Source: Microbacterium paulum
GTDB lineage: Bacteria; Actinomycetota; Actinomycetes; Actinomycetales; Microbacteriaceae
Direction: 5' to 3'
NCBI RefSeq assembly: GCF_015707995.1
Contig: NZ_JAAGRY010000005.1
Coordinates: 19,811-83,810, forward strand
DNA: 64,000 nt
The notes under the pieces were generated by a model, which searched no databases, had not been told where the DNA came from, and worked only from the letters and a program-made list of their open reading frames with translations. Positions 28,906-38,272 of this stretch are shown one piece after another. The position numbers were made by a program, and so were the translations under genes. How positions within the stretch are numbered: the first letter of the stretch is position 1; each line of letters opens with the position of its first letter.

Positions 28906-30084
28906 ATGAGCCTGCTCCGATCCGACCGTTTCCCCGCCGTCATCCTCCTCGTCGCCGCGGCGCTCGGCCTCGTCGTCGCGAACAGCCCGGCGGGCCCCGC
29001 GGTCGACAGTGCGATGCACGTGTACCTCGGCATCCCGGGGGTCTTCGAGCTCTCGGTCGAGCACTGGATCAAAGACGGACTGCTCGCGATCTTCTTCTTC
29101 GTCGTGGCGGTGGAGCTGCAGTTCGAGCTGACGAGCGGCGAGCTGAACTCGGCCGGAAAGGCAACGCAGCCCGCGATCGCCGCCGCCGGTGGCATCCTCG
29201 TGCCCATCGCGATCTTCCTGCTGTTCGCCGCCGGCACCGACAGCGCGTCGGGATGGCCGGTGCCGACGGCGACCGACATCGCCTTCGCGCTCGGTGTGCT
29301 CGCGGTGTTCGGTAGGGGCCTGCCGTCGGCGCTGCGGATCTTCCTCTTGGCGCTCGCGATCCTCGACGACATCGTCGGGATCGTGTTCATCGCGGTGCTG
29401 TTCACGAGCGACGTGAATCTCGTCATGCTCGCGATCGCCGCCGCGCTGGTGGTCCTGTTCGGCATCCTGAGCCGCCAGCTCGACGGGCCCGCCCGTGTGC
29501 CGCTCACGATCGCCCTCGTCCTCATCGCCGTGCTCGCGTGGGCGTTCACGTACGCCTCGGGCGTGCACGCGACGATCGCCGGGGTGGCCCTGGGTCTCGC
29601 GATGGCCCAGTACCCGGCGCTGCGCGCTCGGCACGTGCTGGAACCGTGGGTGAACGGCCTCGTGCTGCCGCTGTTCGCCTTCTCGGCGGCGCTCGTCGTG
29701 ATCCCCGCCGTCTCGCCGTCGCAGCTGCAGCCCGCGTTCTGGGGTGTCGCCGCGGCGCTGCCGATCGGCAAGCTCATCGGCATCTCGCTGTTCGGCTGGG
29801 TCGCGCTGCGGCTCGGGCGCGAGAAGGGCGCCGTACCCGCCCTGCCGTTCTCGGACCTGCTCGCGGCGGGAGCGCTCGGGGGCATCGGATTCACGGTGTC
29901 GCTGCTGCTGTCGGAGCTCGCGTTCGCGGGCGACGCGCTGCTGCGCGACGAGGCGATCCTCGGCGTCCTCACCGGGTCGATGGTCGCGCTCGTGCTGGCG
30001 AGCGTGCTCGTGTCGTGGCGTGCGCGGCACTATCGTCGCCTCGAGCGGGCGGGTGGGTCTCCCGCCGAGGAGGTCGCCCCGTGA
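28906..30084 (+). CDS. nhaA: Na+/H+ antiporter NhaA
   Basis: 392 residues from ATG 28906 and about 12 membrane helices. Family motifs: LLRSDRFPAVILLVAAALGLVVANSP, IFFFVVAVELQFEL, PTATDIAFALGVLA, and the paired transport aspartates D154-D155 in ALAILDDIVGIVF, then GVHATIAGVALGLAMA and GIGFTVSLLLSELAF. It exports Na+ against H+ at high pH or salt. An in-frame GTG at 28852 (with TACGAT 8 nt upstream) would add 18 non-conserved residues, so the start is not certain. The stop overlaps mazG (GTGA). Confidence 0.93.
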   Translation: MSLLRSDRFPAVILLVAAALGLVVANSPAGPAVDSAMHVYLGIPGVFELSVEHWIKDGLLAIFFFVVAVELQFELTSGELNSAGKATQPAIAAAGGILVPIAIFLLFAAGTDSASGWPVPTATDIAFALGVLAVFGRGLPSALRIFLLALAILDDIVGIVFIAVLFTSDVNLVMLAIAAALVVLFGILSRQLDGPARVPLTIALVLIAVLAWAFTYASGVHATIAGVALGLAMAQYPALRARHVLEPWVNGLVLPLFAFSAALVVIPAVSPSQLQPAFWGVAAALPIGKLIGISLFGWVALRLGREKGAVPALPFSDLLAAGALGGIGFTVSLLLSELAFAGDALLRDEAILGVLTGSMVALVLASVLVSWRARHYRRLERAGGSPAEEVAP

Positions 30085-30740
30085 ACGAGCCGTTCGGCGC
30101 CGAGTCCCCGTCCGACGACCCGCTGCGGCGGGCGGCGGAGGCGATGCGGGCGGTGCGCGAGCGCTGCGTGTGGTCCCAGCGGATCACCCACGACGACCTG
30201 GTGCCGTACCTCGTCGAGGAGTCGGCGGAGCTCATCGACGCGGTCGAGACCGGAACGCGCGCGGACCTGCGCGAAGAACTCGGAGATTTGCTCTGGCAGG
30301 TGCTCTTCCACGCCGCCGTCGCTGCGGAGGACGCCGACGACCCGTTCACCATCGACGACGTCGCGGAAGGACTCACCGAGAAGATGGTGCGCAGGCATCC
30401 GCATGTGTTCGCGGACGCTGTCGCGACGACCCCCGACGAGGTGCTCGTGCACTGGAACGCGGCGAAGGCGGCCGAGAAGCGCGAGCGCCGGTCGGTGCTC
30501 GACGGCGTGTCGCCGCACATGCCGTCGCTCGCGCTCGCGCAGAAGCTCCTCGGCCGCGCCGCGCAGGTCGGCGTCGTCCGCACTCCGGCCGACGCTGCGT
30601 CTGCGTCGGAGGCGCAGCTGGGGGAGGCGCTGCTCGGACTCGTCGCGCTCGCGCGCGAGCGCGGGTGGGACGCCGACCGGGCCCTGCGCGGCGCGATCCG
30701 CACGCTCGAGGGCGATGTGCGCGGCGCCGAGCGTTCATAA
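30081..30740 (+). CDS. mazG: MazG family nucleoside triphosphate pyrophosphohydrolase
   Basis: 219 residues. Hydrolyses (d)NTPs to monophosphates, a house-cleaning role. The all-alpha MazG fold has VPYLVEESAELIDAV with the metal-binding E-E-x-x-E and a second acidic set in REELGDLLWQVLFHA, then VRRHPHVF; the C-terminal half has a weaker second repeat. The GTG start overlaps the nhaA stop, with GAGGAGG 7 nt upstream, so the two are coupled. Just after the stop is a 74-bp inverted-repeat segment. Confidence 0.92.
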   Translation: MNEPFGAESPSDDPLRRAAEAMRAVRERCVWSQRITHDDLVPYLVEESAELIDAVETGTRADLREELGDLLWQVLFHAAVAAEDADDPFTIDDVAEGLTEKMVRRHPHVFADAVATTPDEVLVHWNAAKAAEKRERRSVLDGVSPHMPSLALAQKLLGRAAQVGVVRTPADAASASEAQLGEALLGLVALARERGWDADRALRGAIRTLEGDVRGAERS

Positions 30741-30812
30741 CTCCTCCGATTCGTCGCGGGTCGGCTCGTGTGATCGTCGCCACGGCTCTGATCGGCTCGG
30801 ATCGGAGGAGTT
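30739..30812. repeat. Imperfect inverted-repeat segment of 74 bp
   Basis: Terminal arms AACTCCTCCGATTCG (30739-30753) and CGGATCGGAGGAGTT (30798-30812) match at 14 of 15 positions when inverted; the interior is about 44 bp. It begins at the mazG stop codon and fills most of the mazG-hisS spacer. It could be a terminator with a long loop or a small palindromic element. Confidence 0.5.
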
Positions 30813-30854
30813 CTGCACACGCCCCCGCGGGACCGGCGCCGGAAGGCGACCTGG

Positions 30855-30860
30855 AATACT
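30855..30860 (+). promoter_or_regulatory. -10 hexamer AATACT, leaderless promoter of hisS
   Basis: AATACT, 6 nt, GTG 30867. Confidence 0.55.
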
Positions 30861-30866
30861 GACGGG

Positions 30867-32162
30867 GTGGCATCTGTGAACCCGCCGCGCGGCATGCGCG
30901 ACTTCCTCCCCGCCGACAAGGCCCGTCGTGAGCGCGTGCTCGCCGTCATCCGCGAGCGCTACCGCGCGCACGGTTTCGACGAGATCGAGACGCCCGTGAT
31001 GGAGGACTACGACCGCCTGCACGCCGGCATCGGCGGCGACAACGAGAAGCTCGCGTTCAACGTCCTGAAGCGCGGGCTGGATGCCGAGGCCATCGCCGCG
31101 GCGGCCGACCAGCCGTCTCGGCTCTCCGACCTGGGGCTGCGCTACGACCTGACCGTGCCGCTCGCCCGGTTCTACGCCACCAACCGCGCGCAGCTGCCGA
31201 CGGTGTTCCGCTCGATCCAGATGGCGCCGGTATGGCGCGCCGAACGGCCCCAGAAGGGCCGGTACCGCCAGTTCGTGCAGTGCGACATCGACATCATCGG
31301 CGACGCGACGGGGCGCGCTGAGGCCGAGCTGATCGTCGCGACGCTCGACGCCGTCGACGCCCTGGGCCTCGAGGGCGCGACCGTGCGCCTGAACGACCGC
31401 CGTGTGCTGGACTGGATGCTCGGACACTTCGGATTCGCCGAAGATGAGCGCCCCGGCGTGCTGATCACGATCGACAAGCTCGACAAGCTCGGCCCCGAGG
31501 GCGTGGTGGCAGAGCTGCGCGAGCGGGATGCCACGCCGGCGGCCGTCGACGCGTTCGAGGCGTTCCTGCGTCGTCCGCAGACGCTCGAACTGCGCGCGTT
31601 CGGCGAGGGCGCGATCCGCAAAGCCCTTCCCGACGGGGCGCCCGACGAGGTGGTCGCCGACCTCGTCGCCCTCGGCGACGCGGTGGGCCGTGCCCGGGGC
31701 ATCCCGCAGCCGTACTTCACGCTGCCGATCGCGTTCGATCCGTTCCTCGTGCGGGGGATGGGGTACTACACGGGAACGATCTTCGAGCTCGTCCACCCGA
31801 GCGTCGACTACTCGCTCGGCGGCGGCGGTCGTTACGACGGCATGATCGGCCGGTTCCTCGGGCAAGACGTGCCGGCGGTCGGGTTCTCGATCGGCTTCGA
31901 GCGCATCGTCGATCTGCTCGAGGCCGGGGTGGACGATGCGGCAGAGGCCGTCGTGCTCGTGCACGACCGCGACGTGCCGCTCGCCGAGCTGGCGGCGCTC
32001 AAAGCGGCGCTCGTCGCGGACGGGTCGCGCGTGCGCCTCGAGCAGCGCACGAAGAACCTGAAGGCGCTCCTCGAGCGCGCCGCCGCCGACGGCTACACCT
32101 CGTTCGCGACGGTCGCCGCAGGCCAGAACGCCGAGAGTCTCGACCTCAAACCGCTGAGCTGA
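30867..32162 (+). CDS. hisS: Histidyl-tRNA synthetase
   Basis: Charges tRNA-His. 431 residues, class II. N-terminal PPRGMRDFLPADKARRE (motif 1 region), motif 2 with FRSIQMAPVWRAERPQKGRYRQFVQCDIDIIG, the histidine-binding loop VRGMGYYTGTIFEL (histidine A region), and motif 3 VPAVGFSIGFERIV, then a short anticodon-binding domain. The start GTG 30867 gives MASVNPPRG, and a -10 element at fixed distance supports a leaderless start. Confidence 0.96.
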   Translation: MASVNPPRGMRDFLPADKARRERVLAVIRERYRAHGFDEIETPVMEDYDRLHAGIGGDNEKLAFNVLKRGLDAEAIAAAADQPSRLSDLGLRYDLTVPLARFYATNRAQLPTVFRSIQMAPVWRAERPQKGRYRQFVQCDIDIIGDATGRAEAELIVATLDAVDALGLEGATVRLNDRRVLDWMLGHFGFAEDERPGVLITIDKLDKLGPEGVVAELRERDATPAAVDAFEAFLRRPQTLELRAFGEGAIRKALPDGAPDEVVADLVALGDAVGRARGIPQPYFTLPIAFDPFLVRGMGYYTGTIFELVHPSVDYSLGGGGRYDGMIGRFLGQDVPAVGFSIGFERIVDLLEAGVDDAAEAVVLVHDRDVPLAELAALKAALVADGSRVRLEQRTKNLKALLERAAADGYTSFATVAAGQNAESLDLKPLS

Positions 32163-32202
32163 GCCCTCGCGCCGGCCACCGCGGTGAGGCATCATGCCAA
32201 GC

Positions 32203-32637
32203 ATGACCCTGCACGTGCGCACGACCCTGCCCGCCCATGGACCCGCGACGGCGATCGAACTCACCGACGCGCAGGTCGACGAACTCGGCGGCGGCAAGCG
32301 CGCCGCCGTGCGGGTGCGCATCGGCGATCATGAGGCCCGACTGCGGCTGGGGGTGATGGGCGGCAAGAACCTCGTCGGCCTGTCGAAGGCCGCCCGCGCC
32401 GAGCTGGGGGTCGAGATCGGCGACACGGTCGACGCCGAGATCGAGCTCGATGCCGACGATCGCGTGATCGAGGTCCCCACCGACCTGGCATCCGCCCTCG
32501 ATGTCGCCGGAGCCCGTGCGGCTTTCGACGCGCTGTCGCCGTCGCGCCGCAAGGAGTTCGTGCGCGGCATCGTCGAGGCGAAGCAGCCCGCAACCCGCGA
32601 GCGGCGCGTGCAGGCGGCCGTCGACGCCGTCTCGTGA
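32203..32637 (+). CDS. YdeI/OmpD-associated family protein with DUF1905 domain
   Basis: 144 residues from ATG 32203. The first ~85 residues look like DUF1905 (ATAIELTDAQVDELGGGKRA, GVMGGKNLVGLSKAARAELG), followed by the short bacteriocin-protection/OmpD-associated tail (FDALSPSRRKEFVRGIVEAK and TRERRVQAAVDAV). Function unknown. ATG 32194 is an alternative; CATCAT 7 nt before 32203 favours a leaderless downstream start. It overlaps the next gene (GTGA). Confidence 0.8.
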   Translation: MTLHVRTTLPAHGPATAIELTDAQVDELGGGKRAAVRVRIGDHEARLRLGVMGGKNLVGLSKAARAELGVEIGDTVDAEIELDADDRVIEVPTDLASALDVAGARAAFDALSPSRRKEFVRGIVEAKQPATRERRVQAAVDAVS

Positions 32638-33641
32638 GTCGGCCGCTCGCTGTACGCCGCTTCACGCTGGTCGCCGTGACGTTGCCGGCGGTGCTCGTCG
32701 CGGTCGCTCTCGCGGTACAGGTGCTCGCCCTTCCTGCGCTGCCCGACCCGGTGGCGATCCACTGGGGCGCGAGCGGTTCACCCGACGGCTTCGGTCCCGC
32801 GTGGATCGTCCCCGTGCTGACGGCGGCGATCGGGTTCGGGCTGCCGCTCGTGATCGCGGCATCGGCCCTCGCGGGGCTGCGTCGCGGCGACCGCGGCACG
32901 ACCTACCGCCTGCTCGGGGCGGTGGCCCTCGCCGTATCGACGATGATGTGCGTCCTCGGCACGTGGACGCTCGTGATGCAGGCGGGGCTGCTCGAAGCGG
33001 CCGACGGGCCGTCGGCGATCCCGGCGGTGCTGTGCTCGTTCGGTGCGGCGATCGCCGCCTTCGTCGCCGGCTGGTTCGCGCAGCCCGACGAACCGTACCG
33101 GGTGACCGTGCTCGCGGCGCCCGGCCGAAAGCCCGACACCGATTCACGCGGTCCCTGGCAGCAGCGCACCACGCTGTCGCGCGGAGCGATCATGATCCTC
33201 GTCGGGGCGATCGCACTCCTCGTGCTCATGACCCTCGTGACGGCCCTCACGTCCGGCGGAGCGGCGCCGGCCTGGGCCGTGGTGCTGCTGATCGCCGTGA
33301 CCGTCCTCGCGGTGGTCGTCGTGGTGTCGTCGATCGCCTTCCACGTGCGCGTCGACGATGACGGGCTGTCCGTGACGTCGGTCGTCGGGCTGCCGCGCGT
33401 GCACATCGCGCTCGCCGACATCGCCCGGGCAGAGGCGGTGCTCGTCAGCCCGATGGGCGAGTTCGGCGGCTGGGGACTGCGCTGGGCTCCGGGCAGCGGG
33501 TTCGGCGTCGTGCTGCGCACGGGCCCCGGCATCCGCGTCACGCGCACGAACGGCAAGATCTTCACCGTCACGGTCGACGACGCCGAGACCGGCGCGGCGC
33601 TGCTCGACGGCCTCGCCGCCCGCGCCCGCGCCGCGGGGTGA
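32634..33641 (+). CDS. DUF1648-type integral membrane protein
   Basis: 335 residues with about five to six helices. The first extracytoplasmic loop reads LPDPVAIHWGASGSPDGFGP, the DUF1648 hallmark. The C-terminal soluble part (residues ~235-335) contains WGLRWAPGSGFGVVLRTGPGI, a PH-like element seen in similar actinobacterial proteins. Function is unknown; relatives of DUF1648 occur with SdpI-type immunity proteins. The GTG start overlaps the upstream stop by 4 nt. Confidence 0.75.
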   Translation: MSRPLAVRRFTLVAVTLPAVLVAVALAVQVLALPALPDPVAIHWGASGSPDGFGPAWIVPVLTAAIGFGLPLVIAASALAGLRRGDRGTTYRLLGAVALAVSTMMCVLGTWTLVMQAGLLEAADGPSAIPAVLCSFGAAIAAFVAGWFAQPDEPYRVTVLAAPGRKPDTDSRGPWQQRTTLSRGAIMILVGAIALLVLMTLVTALTSGGAAPAWAVVLLIAVTVLAVVVVVSSIAFHVRVDDDGLSVTSVVGLPRVHIALADIARAEAVLVSPMGEFGGWGLRWAPGSGFGVVLRTGPGIRVTRTNGKIFTVTVDDAETGAALLDGLAARARAAG

Positions 33642-33688
33642 GGCGCGCGCGGCTTGACTCGCCGCCCGTGCCCCGCTTGGCTGACCCC

Positions 33689-34357
33689 ATGTCAGAGCTG
33701 ACACCCGAGACCGCGCGTGCCGTCGACCGCTATCTGGTCGACACCCTCGTCGGTCGAGACGCCGCGCTCGATCGGGCGATCGCCGACCAGAGGGCGGCGG
33801 GACTGCCCGCCATCGAGGTCGCACCCACGAACGGCAAGCTGCTGCACCTGCTCGCGCGGGCGACGGGCGCGCGGCGGGTTCTCGAAATCGGCACGCTCGG
33901 CGGCTACTCGACGATCTGGCTCGCGCGCGCCCTGCCCGAGGACGGGCGGGTCGTGACGATCGAGGCCGAACCGCGACATGCCGCCGTGGCGCGGGCGAGT
34001 ATCGACCGGGCGGGCGTGGGGGAGCGGGTCGACATCCGAATCGGGCGCGGCGTCGACGTGCTGCCGACCCTCGCCGACGAGGCGCCGTTCGATCTCGTGT
34101 TCATCGACGCCGACAAAGAGTCGAACACGTTCTACCTCGACCAGGCCGCGCGCCTCGGTCGGCGCGGGGCGCTCGTCATCGTCGACAACGTTGTGCGGGG
34201 CGGCCGCATCGTCGACGCGGAAGACGACAGCGCGCAGGTCACGGGGGTACGCGCGGGCCTGGCGATGCTGCGCGACGATCCCCGGTTCGATGCGACCGCG
34301 GTGCAGACGTGGGATGCCAAGGGGTGGGACGGCTTCGCCCTCGCGGTGCTCGTGTGA
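33689..34357 (+). CDS. SAM-dependent O-methyltransferase (CCoAOMT-like)
   Basis: 222 residues. SAM-binding motif I is RVLEIGTLGGYSTIWLARAL (residues ~52-71), then the acidic VVTIEAEPRHAAVARASIDRAG, and the metal-binding FDLVFIDADKESNTFYLDQA with DNVVRGG. These are the marks of the O-methyltransferase family that includes caffeoyl-CoA and catechol methyltransferases. The substrate is unknown. MSELTPETARAV at ATG 33689 is the natural start; upstream in-frame sequence lacks family similarity. Confidence 0.88.
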   Translation: MSELTPETARAVDRYLVDTLVGRDAALDRAIADQRAAGLPAIEVAPTNGKLLHLLARATGARRVLEIGTLGGYSTIWLARALPEDGRVVTIEAEPRHAAVARASIDRAGVGERVDIRIGRGVDVLPTLADEAPFDLVFIDADKESNTFYLDQAARLGRRGALVIVDNVVRGGRIVDAEDDSAQVTGVRAGLAMLRDDPRFDATAVQTWDAKGWDGFALAVLV

Positions 34358-35773
<1,416 letters not shown>

Positions 35774-35794
35774 TGCGCCGCTGAGACGCTGACG

Positions 35795-35830
35795 AAAGGG
35801 GAGCCGTGAGAAGACCTACGGCTCCCCTTT
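35795..35830 (+). terminator. Rho-independent-like terminator of eno
   Basis: Perfect 13-bp stem AAAGGGGAGCCGT (35795-35807) / ACGGCTCCCCTTT (35818-35830), 10-nt loop, ending in TTT. Its stem contains the first in-frame GTG (35806) of the divIC-like reading frame. Confidence 0.75.
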
Positions 35831-35850
35831 CCCGTTCCTCCGAGCAGGAG

Positions 35851-36351
35851 GTGACGGGTGGAGCGCGCGAGCGCCGCACCGTCGACGTGCGGGAGTGGGC
35901 CGGTGGCATCCGGTTCTCGGCCTTCACGGCGATCATGCTCGGGCTCGTCGTCCTCGCCGTATTCGTGCTCGTGCCGACGGTGGGCACCTATCTGTCGCAG
36001 CGCCAGCAGATCGCGGCGCTCGAGCAGTCGGTGCAGTTGACCACCGACCAGGTCGCGACCCTCGAGCAGCAGAAGCAGCGGTGGGCCGACCCGGCGTACG
36101 TCACCTCGCAGGCCCGCGCGCGGCTGTACTACGTGCGCCCCGGCGAGGTCGTCTATCTCGTCGACGACGACCTGCCGCCCGCGTCGATCCCGCTCGACCA
36201 GAACCCGGTGAGCGAGGACGTGCACGAGACCCGGTCGGACTGGATGGCGCAGTTCGTGCGCTCGGTGACCACCGCGGGGCTCACGCAGACGGCGACCGGG
36301 CCGTCGACCACGGGCGACGAGGCGGTCGACCCGACACCGACCACTCCGTGA
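35851..36351 (+). CDS. Septum formation initiator (FtsB/DivIC-like)
   Basis: Single-pass divisome protein, 166 residues from GTG 35851. A short cytoplasmic tail is followed by a membrane helix (AFTAIMLGLVVLAVFVLVPT), a coiled coil (LSQRQQIAALEQSVQLTTDQ and following heptads), and the DivIC signature ARARLYYVRPGEVVYLVDDD. The C-terminal tail is Thr-rich and disordered. The reading frame opens at GTG 35806, but that codon is inside the eno terminator stem, so a downstream GTG (35851 or 35887) is more plausible. It sits between eno and DUF501, the usual actinobacterial order. Confidence 0.85.
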   Translation: MTGGARERRTVDVREWAGGIRFSAFTAIMLGLVVLAVFVLVPTVGTYLSQRQQIAALEQSVQLTTDQVATLEQQKQRWADPAYVTSQARARLYYVRPGEVVYLVDDDLPPASIPLDQNPVSEDVHETRSDWMAQFVRSVTTAGLTQTATGPSTTGDEAVDPTPTTP

Positions 36352-36389
36352 GATCGGCGCCCGATCAGCCGTTCGTCAGCCCGCCCCGC

Positions 36390-36395
36390 TACCCT
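36390..36395 (+). promoter_or_regulatory. -10 hexamer TACCCT, leaderless promoter of the DUF501 gene
   Basis: TACCCT, 6 nt, GTG 36402. Confidence 0.6.
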
Positions 36396-36401
36396 TGAGG
36401 C

Positions 36402-36929
36402 GTGCCCCACCCCACGCTGAGTCCCGCGACCGACGCCGATCTCGAGGTCATGCGCGAGCAGCTCGGCCGGCCGATGCGCGGCGTCGTGGGCATCGCGGCA
36501 CGCTGCGTGTGCGGCAACCCGACGGTCGTCGCGACCGAGCCGCGGCTGCCCGAGTCGGCGGGGAGCACGCCGTTCCCGACGTTTTACTACCTGACCCACC
36601 CCGGTGCGACCGCGGCCATGTCGGCCCTCGAAGCGGGGCAGGTGATGCGCGAGTTCACCGAACTGCTCGAAACGGATGCCGAGGTCGCGGCCGCCTATCG
36701 CGCCGCCCACGAGGCGTACCTCTCCGACCGGGCCGTCTACGGCGAGGTGCCCGAGATCGAGGGGGTGTCGGCGGGAGGCATGCCGACGCGCGTCAAATGC
36801 CTGCACGCCCTCGCCGGGCACGCGCTCGCGGCGGGGCCGGGGGTCAATCCGATCGGCGACCTCGCGCTCGCGCGCGGCGACTGGTCGGCCGAGCGGTGCA
36901 CGTGTGCGCAGCCGCGGGAGGCCGGGTGA
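36402..36929 (+). CDS. DUF501 domain protein
   Basis: 175 residues. Typical DUF501 sequence: LGRPMRGVVGIAARCVCGNP, LPESAGSTPFPTFYYLTHPG and GMPTRVKCLHALAGHALAAGPGVNPIGD. Conserved Cys (CVCG, KCLH) and His residues suggest a metal site. The family sits beside eno and ftsB across actinobacteria; no activity is established to my knowledge. Leaderless GTG start; the stop overlaps the protease start (GTGA). Confidence 0.9.
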   Translation: MPHPTLSPATDADLEVMREQLGRPMRGVVGIAARCVCGNPTVVATEPRLPESAGSTPFPTFYYLTHPGATAAMSALEAGQVMREFTELLETDAEVAAAYRAAHEAYLSDRAVYGEVPEIEGVSAGGMPTRVKCLHALAGHALAAGPGVNPIGDLALARGDWSAERCTCAQPREAG

Positions 36930-38272
36930 CCGTCACCCCCCGCCGCGTGGGGCGTCTCGCCCTCGTCCCGCTCACAATCGCGATCGCCGCACTCCTGACG
37001 GGGGCGACCTTCGTGCCCACCGTCGACCCGACGCCCTCACCGGGAGTCGGGGCAGCGGCGCAAGACCCCGCGCGCGCCGCGGAATACTGGCTCGACGAGT
37101 ACGGGGTGCGGACGGCCTGGCAGACGACGCGCGGCAAAGGCTCGACGATCGCGATCATCGACACCGGCATCGGCCGTTCACCGGTCGAGTTCGCGGGGGC
37201 CGTCGCGGGCGGTGCCGACTTCTCGGGAGTGGGCGCCTCCGACGGCCGCCTCCCGGTGGGTGCGGTCGACTCCAATCACGGCAGCTGGGTGGCCTCGCTC
37301 GCGGCCTCCCGCGGCACGGGCGCCGACACCGGCATGATCGGGGTCGCGCCCGAGGCGCAGCTGCTGTCGATCTCGATCGGGTTCGGCGCCTCGTCGTCGG
37401 TGCCGTTCGTCGAGCAGGTGGCGAGCGCCATGCGCTGGGCGGTCGACAACGGCGCCGACATCATCAACCTGTCGTTCACGACGAACACCCTGTCGTGGGA
37501 TCAGAGCTGGGACAGCGCCTTCCAGTACGCGTTCGACCACGACGTCGTCGTGATCGTCGCCGCCGGCAACAAGGGCAGCGGCACCGACGAAGTCGGCGCG
37601 CCCGCGACGATCCCGGGAGTGCTGACCGTGGGTGGCGTCAACCGTGCCGGGCAGGCGAGCGAAGAGGCATCCACGCAGGGCATCACGATCGGCATCTCGG
37701 CCCCGAGCGAGGAGCTCCTGGGCGTCTCGGCCGACGGGCAGTTGGTGGTCTGGAACGGCACGAGCGGCGCCGCGCCGATCGTCGCGGGCATCGCTGCGCT
37801 CGTGCGCTCGGCGCACCCCGAACTCGACGCCGACAACGTCATCAACCGCATCATCCGCACGGCGCGGCCCGCGGCCGCCGCGACGGCGAGCCCCGACCCG
37901 AAGTACGGCTACGGCCTGGTGGATGCCGCGGCGGCCGTGAGCGCCAACGTGGCATCCGTCTCGAGCAGCCCGCTCGGCATGACCCTGAAGGAATGGGTGC
38001 GCCTGTACCGGCGCGCCGACGTCGACCCGGCGCCGCAGCCGTCGTCATCGCCGGTCACCCTGCCCGACCTGCCGGCGGCCGACCGGGTCGACGCGCGCTC
38101 GCCCCTGCTGCCCACCGCCGACACCCTGCGCTACGGCACGGTGCCGCTCATAGCCGGGACCCTGGCGGCTATACTGGTGGCGCTCGGTGTCACTGCTGCT
38201 GCCCGGCGCATCAGATCGGAGCGCGCACCTCGTACTCCGAGTCGCCCATCCAAGGAGTACTTCCACCTGTGA
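36926..38272 (+). CDS. Membrane-anchored subtilisin-like S8 protease (mycosin-like)
   Basis: 448 residues. N-terminal signal helix (LALVPLTIAIAALLTGATFV), then the catalytic triad Asp79 (AIIDTGIG), His118 (DSNHGSWVA) and Ser280 (NGTSGAAPIVAGIAAL), with oxyanion Asn in VAAGNKGSG. Near the C-terminus are a Pro/Ser linker and a membrane helix (VPLIAGTLAAILVALGVTAA) with a basic tail, as in mycosins. No type VII secretion genes are visible nearby. Translation is coupled to DUF501 upstream and to the NADH dehydrogenase downstream (GTGA overlaps). Confidence 0.9.
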   Translation: MTVTPRRVGRLALVPLTIAIAALLTGATFVPTVDPTPSPGVGAAAQDPARAAEYWLDEYGVRTAWQTTRGKGSTIAIIDTGIGRSPVEFAGAVAGGADFSGVGASDGRLPVGAVDSNHGSWVASLAASRGTGADTGMIGVAPEAQLLSISIGFGASSSVPFVEQVASAMRWAVDNGADIINLSFTTNTLSWDQSWDSAFQYAFDHDVVVIVAAGNKGSGTDEVGAPATIPGVLTVGGVNRAGQASEEASTQGITIGISAPSEELLGVSADGQLVVWNGTSGAAPIVAGIAALVRSAHPELDADNVINRIIRTARPAAAATASPDPKYGYGLVDAAAAVSANVASVSSSPLGMTLKEWVRLYRRADVDPAPQPSSSPVTLPDLPAADRVDARSPLLPTADTLRYGTVPLIAGTLAAILVALGVTAAARRIRSERAPRTPSRPSKEYFHL

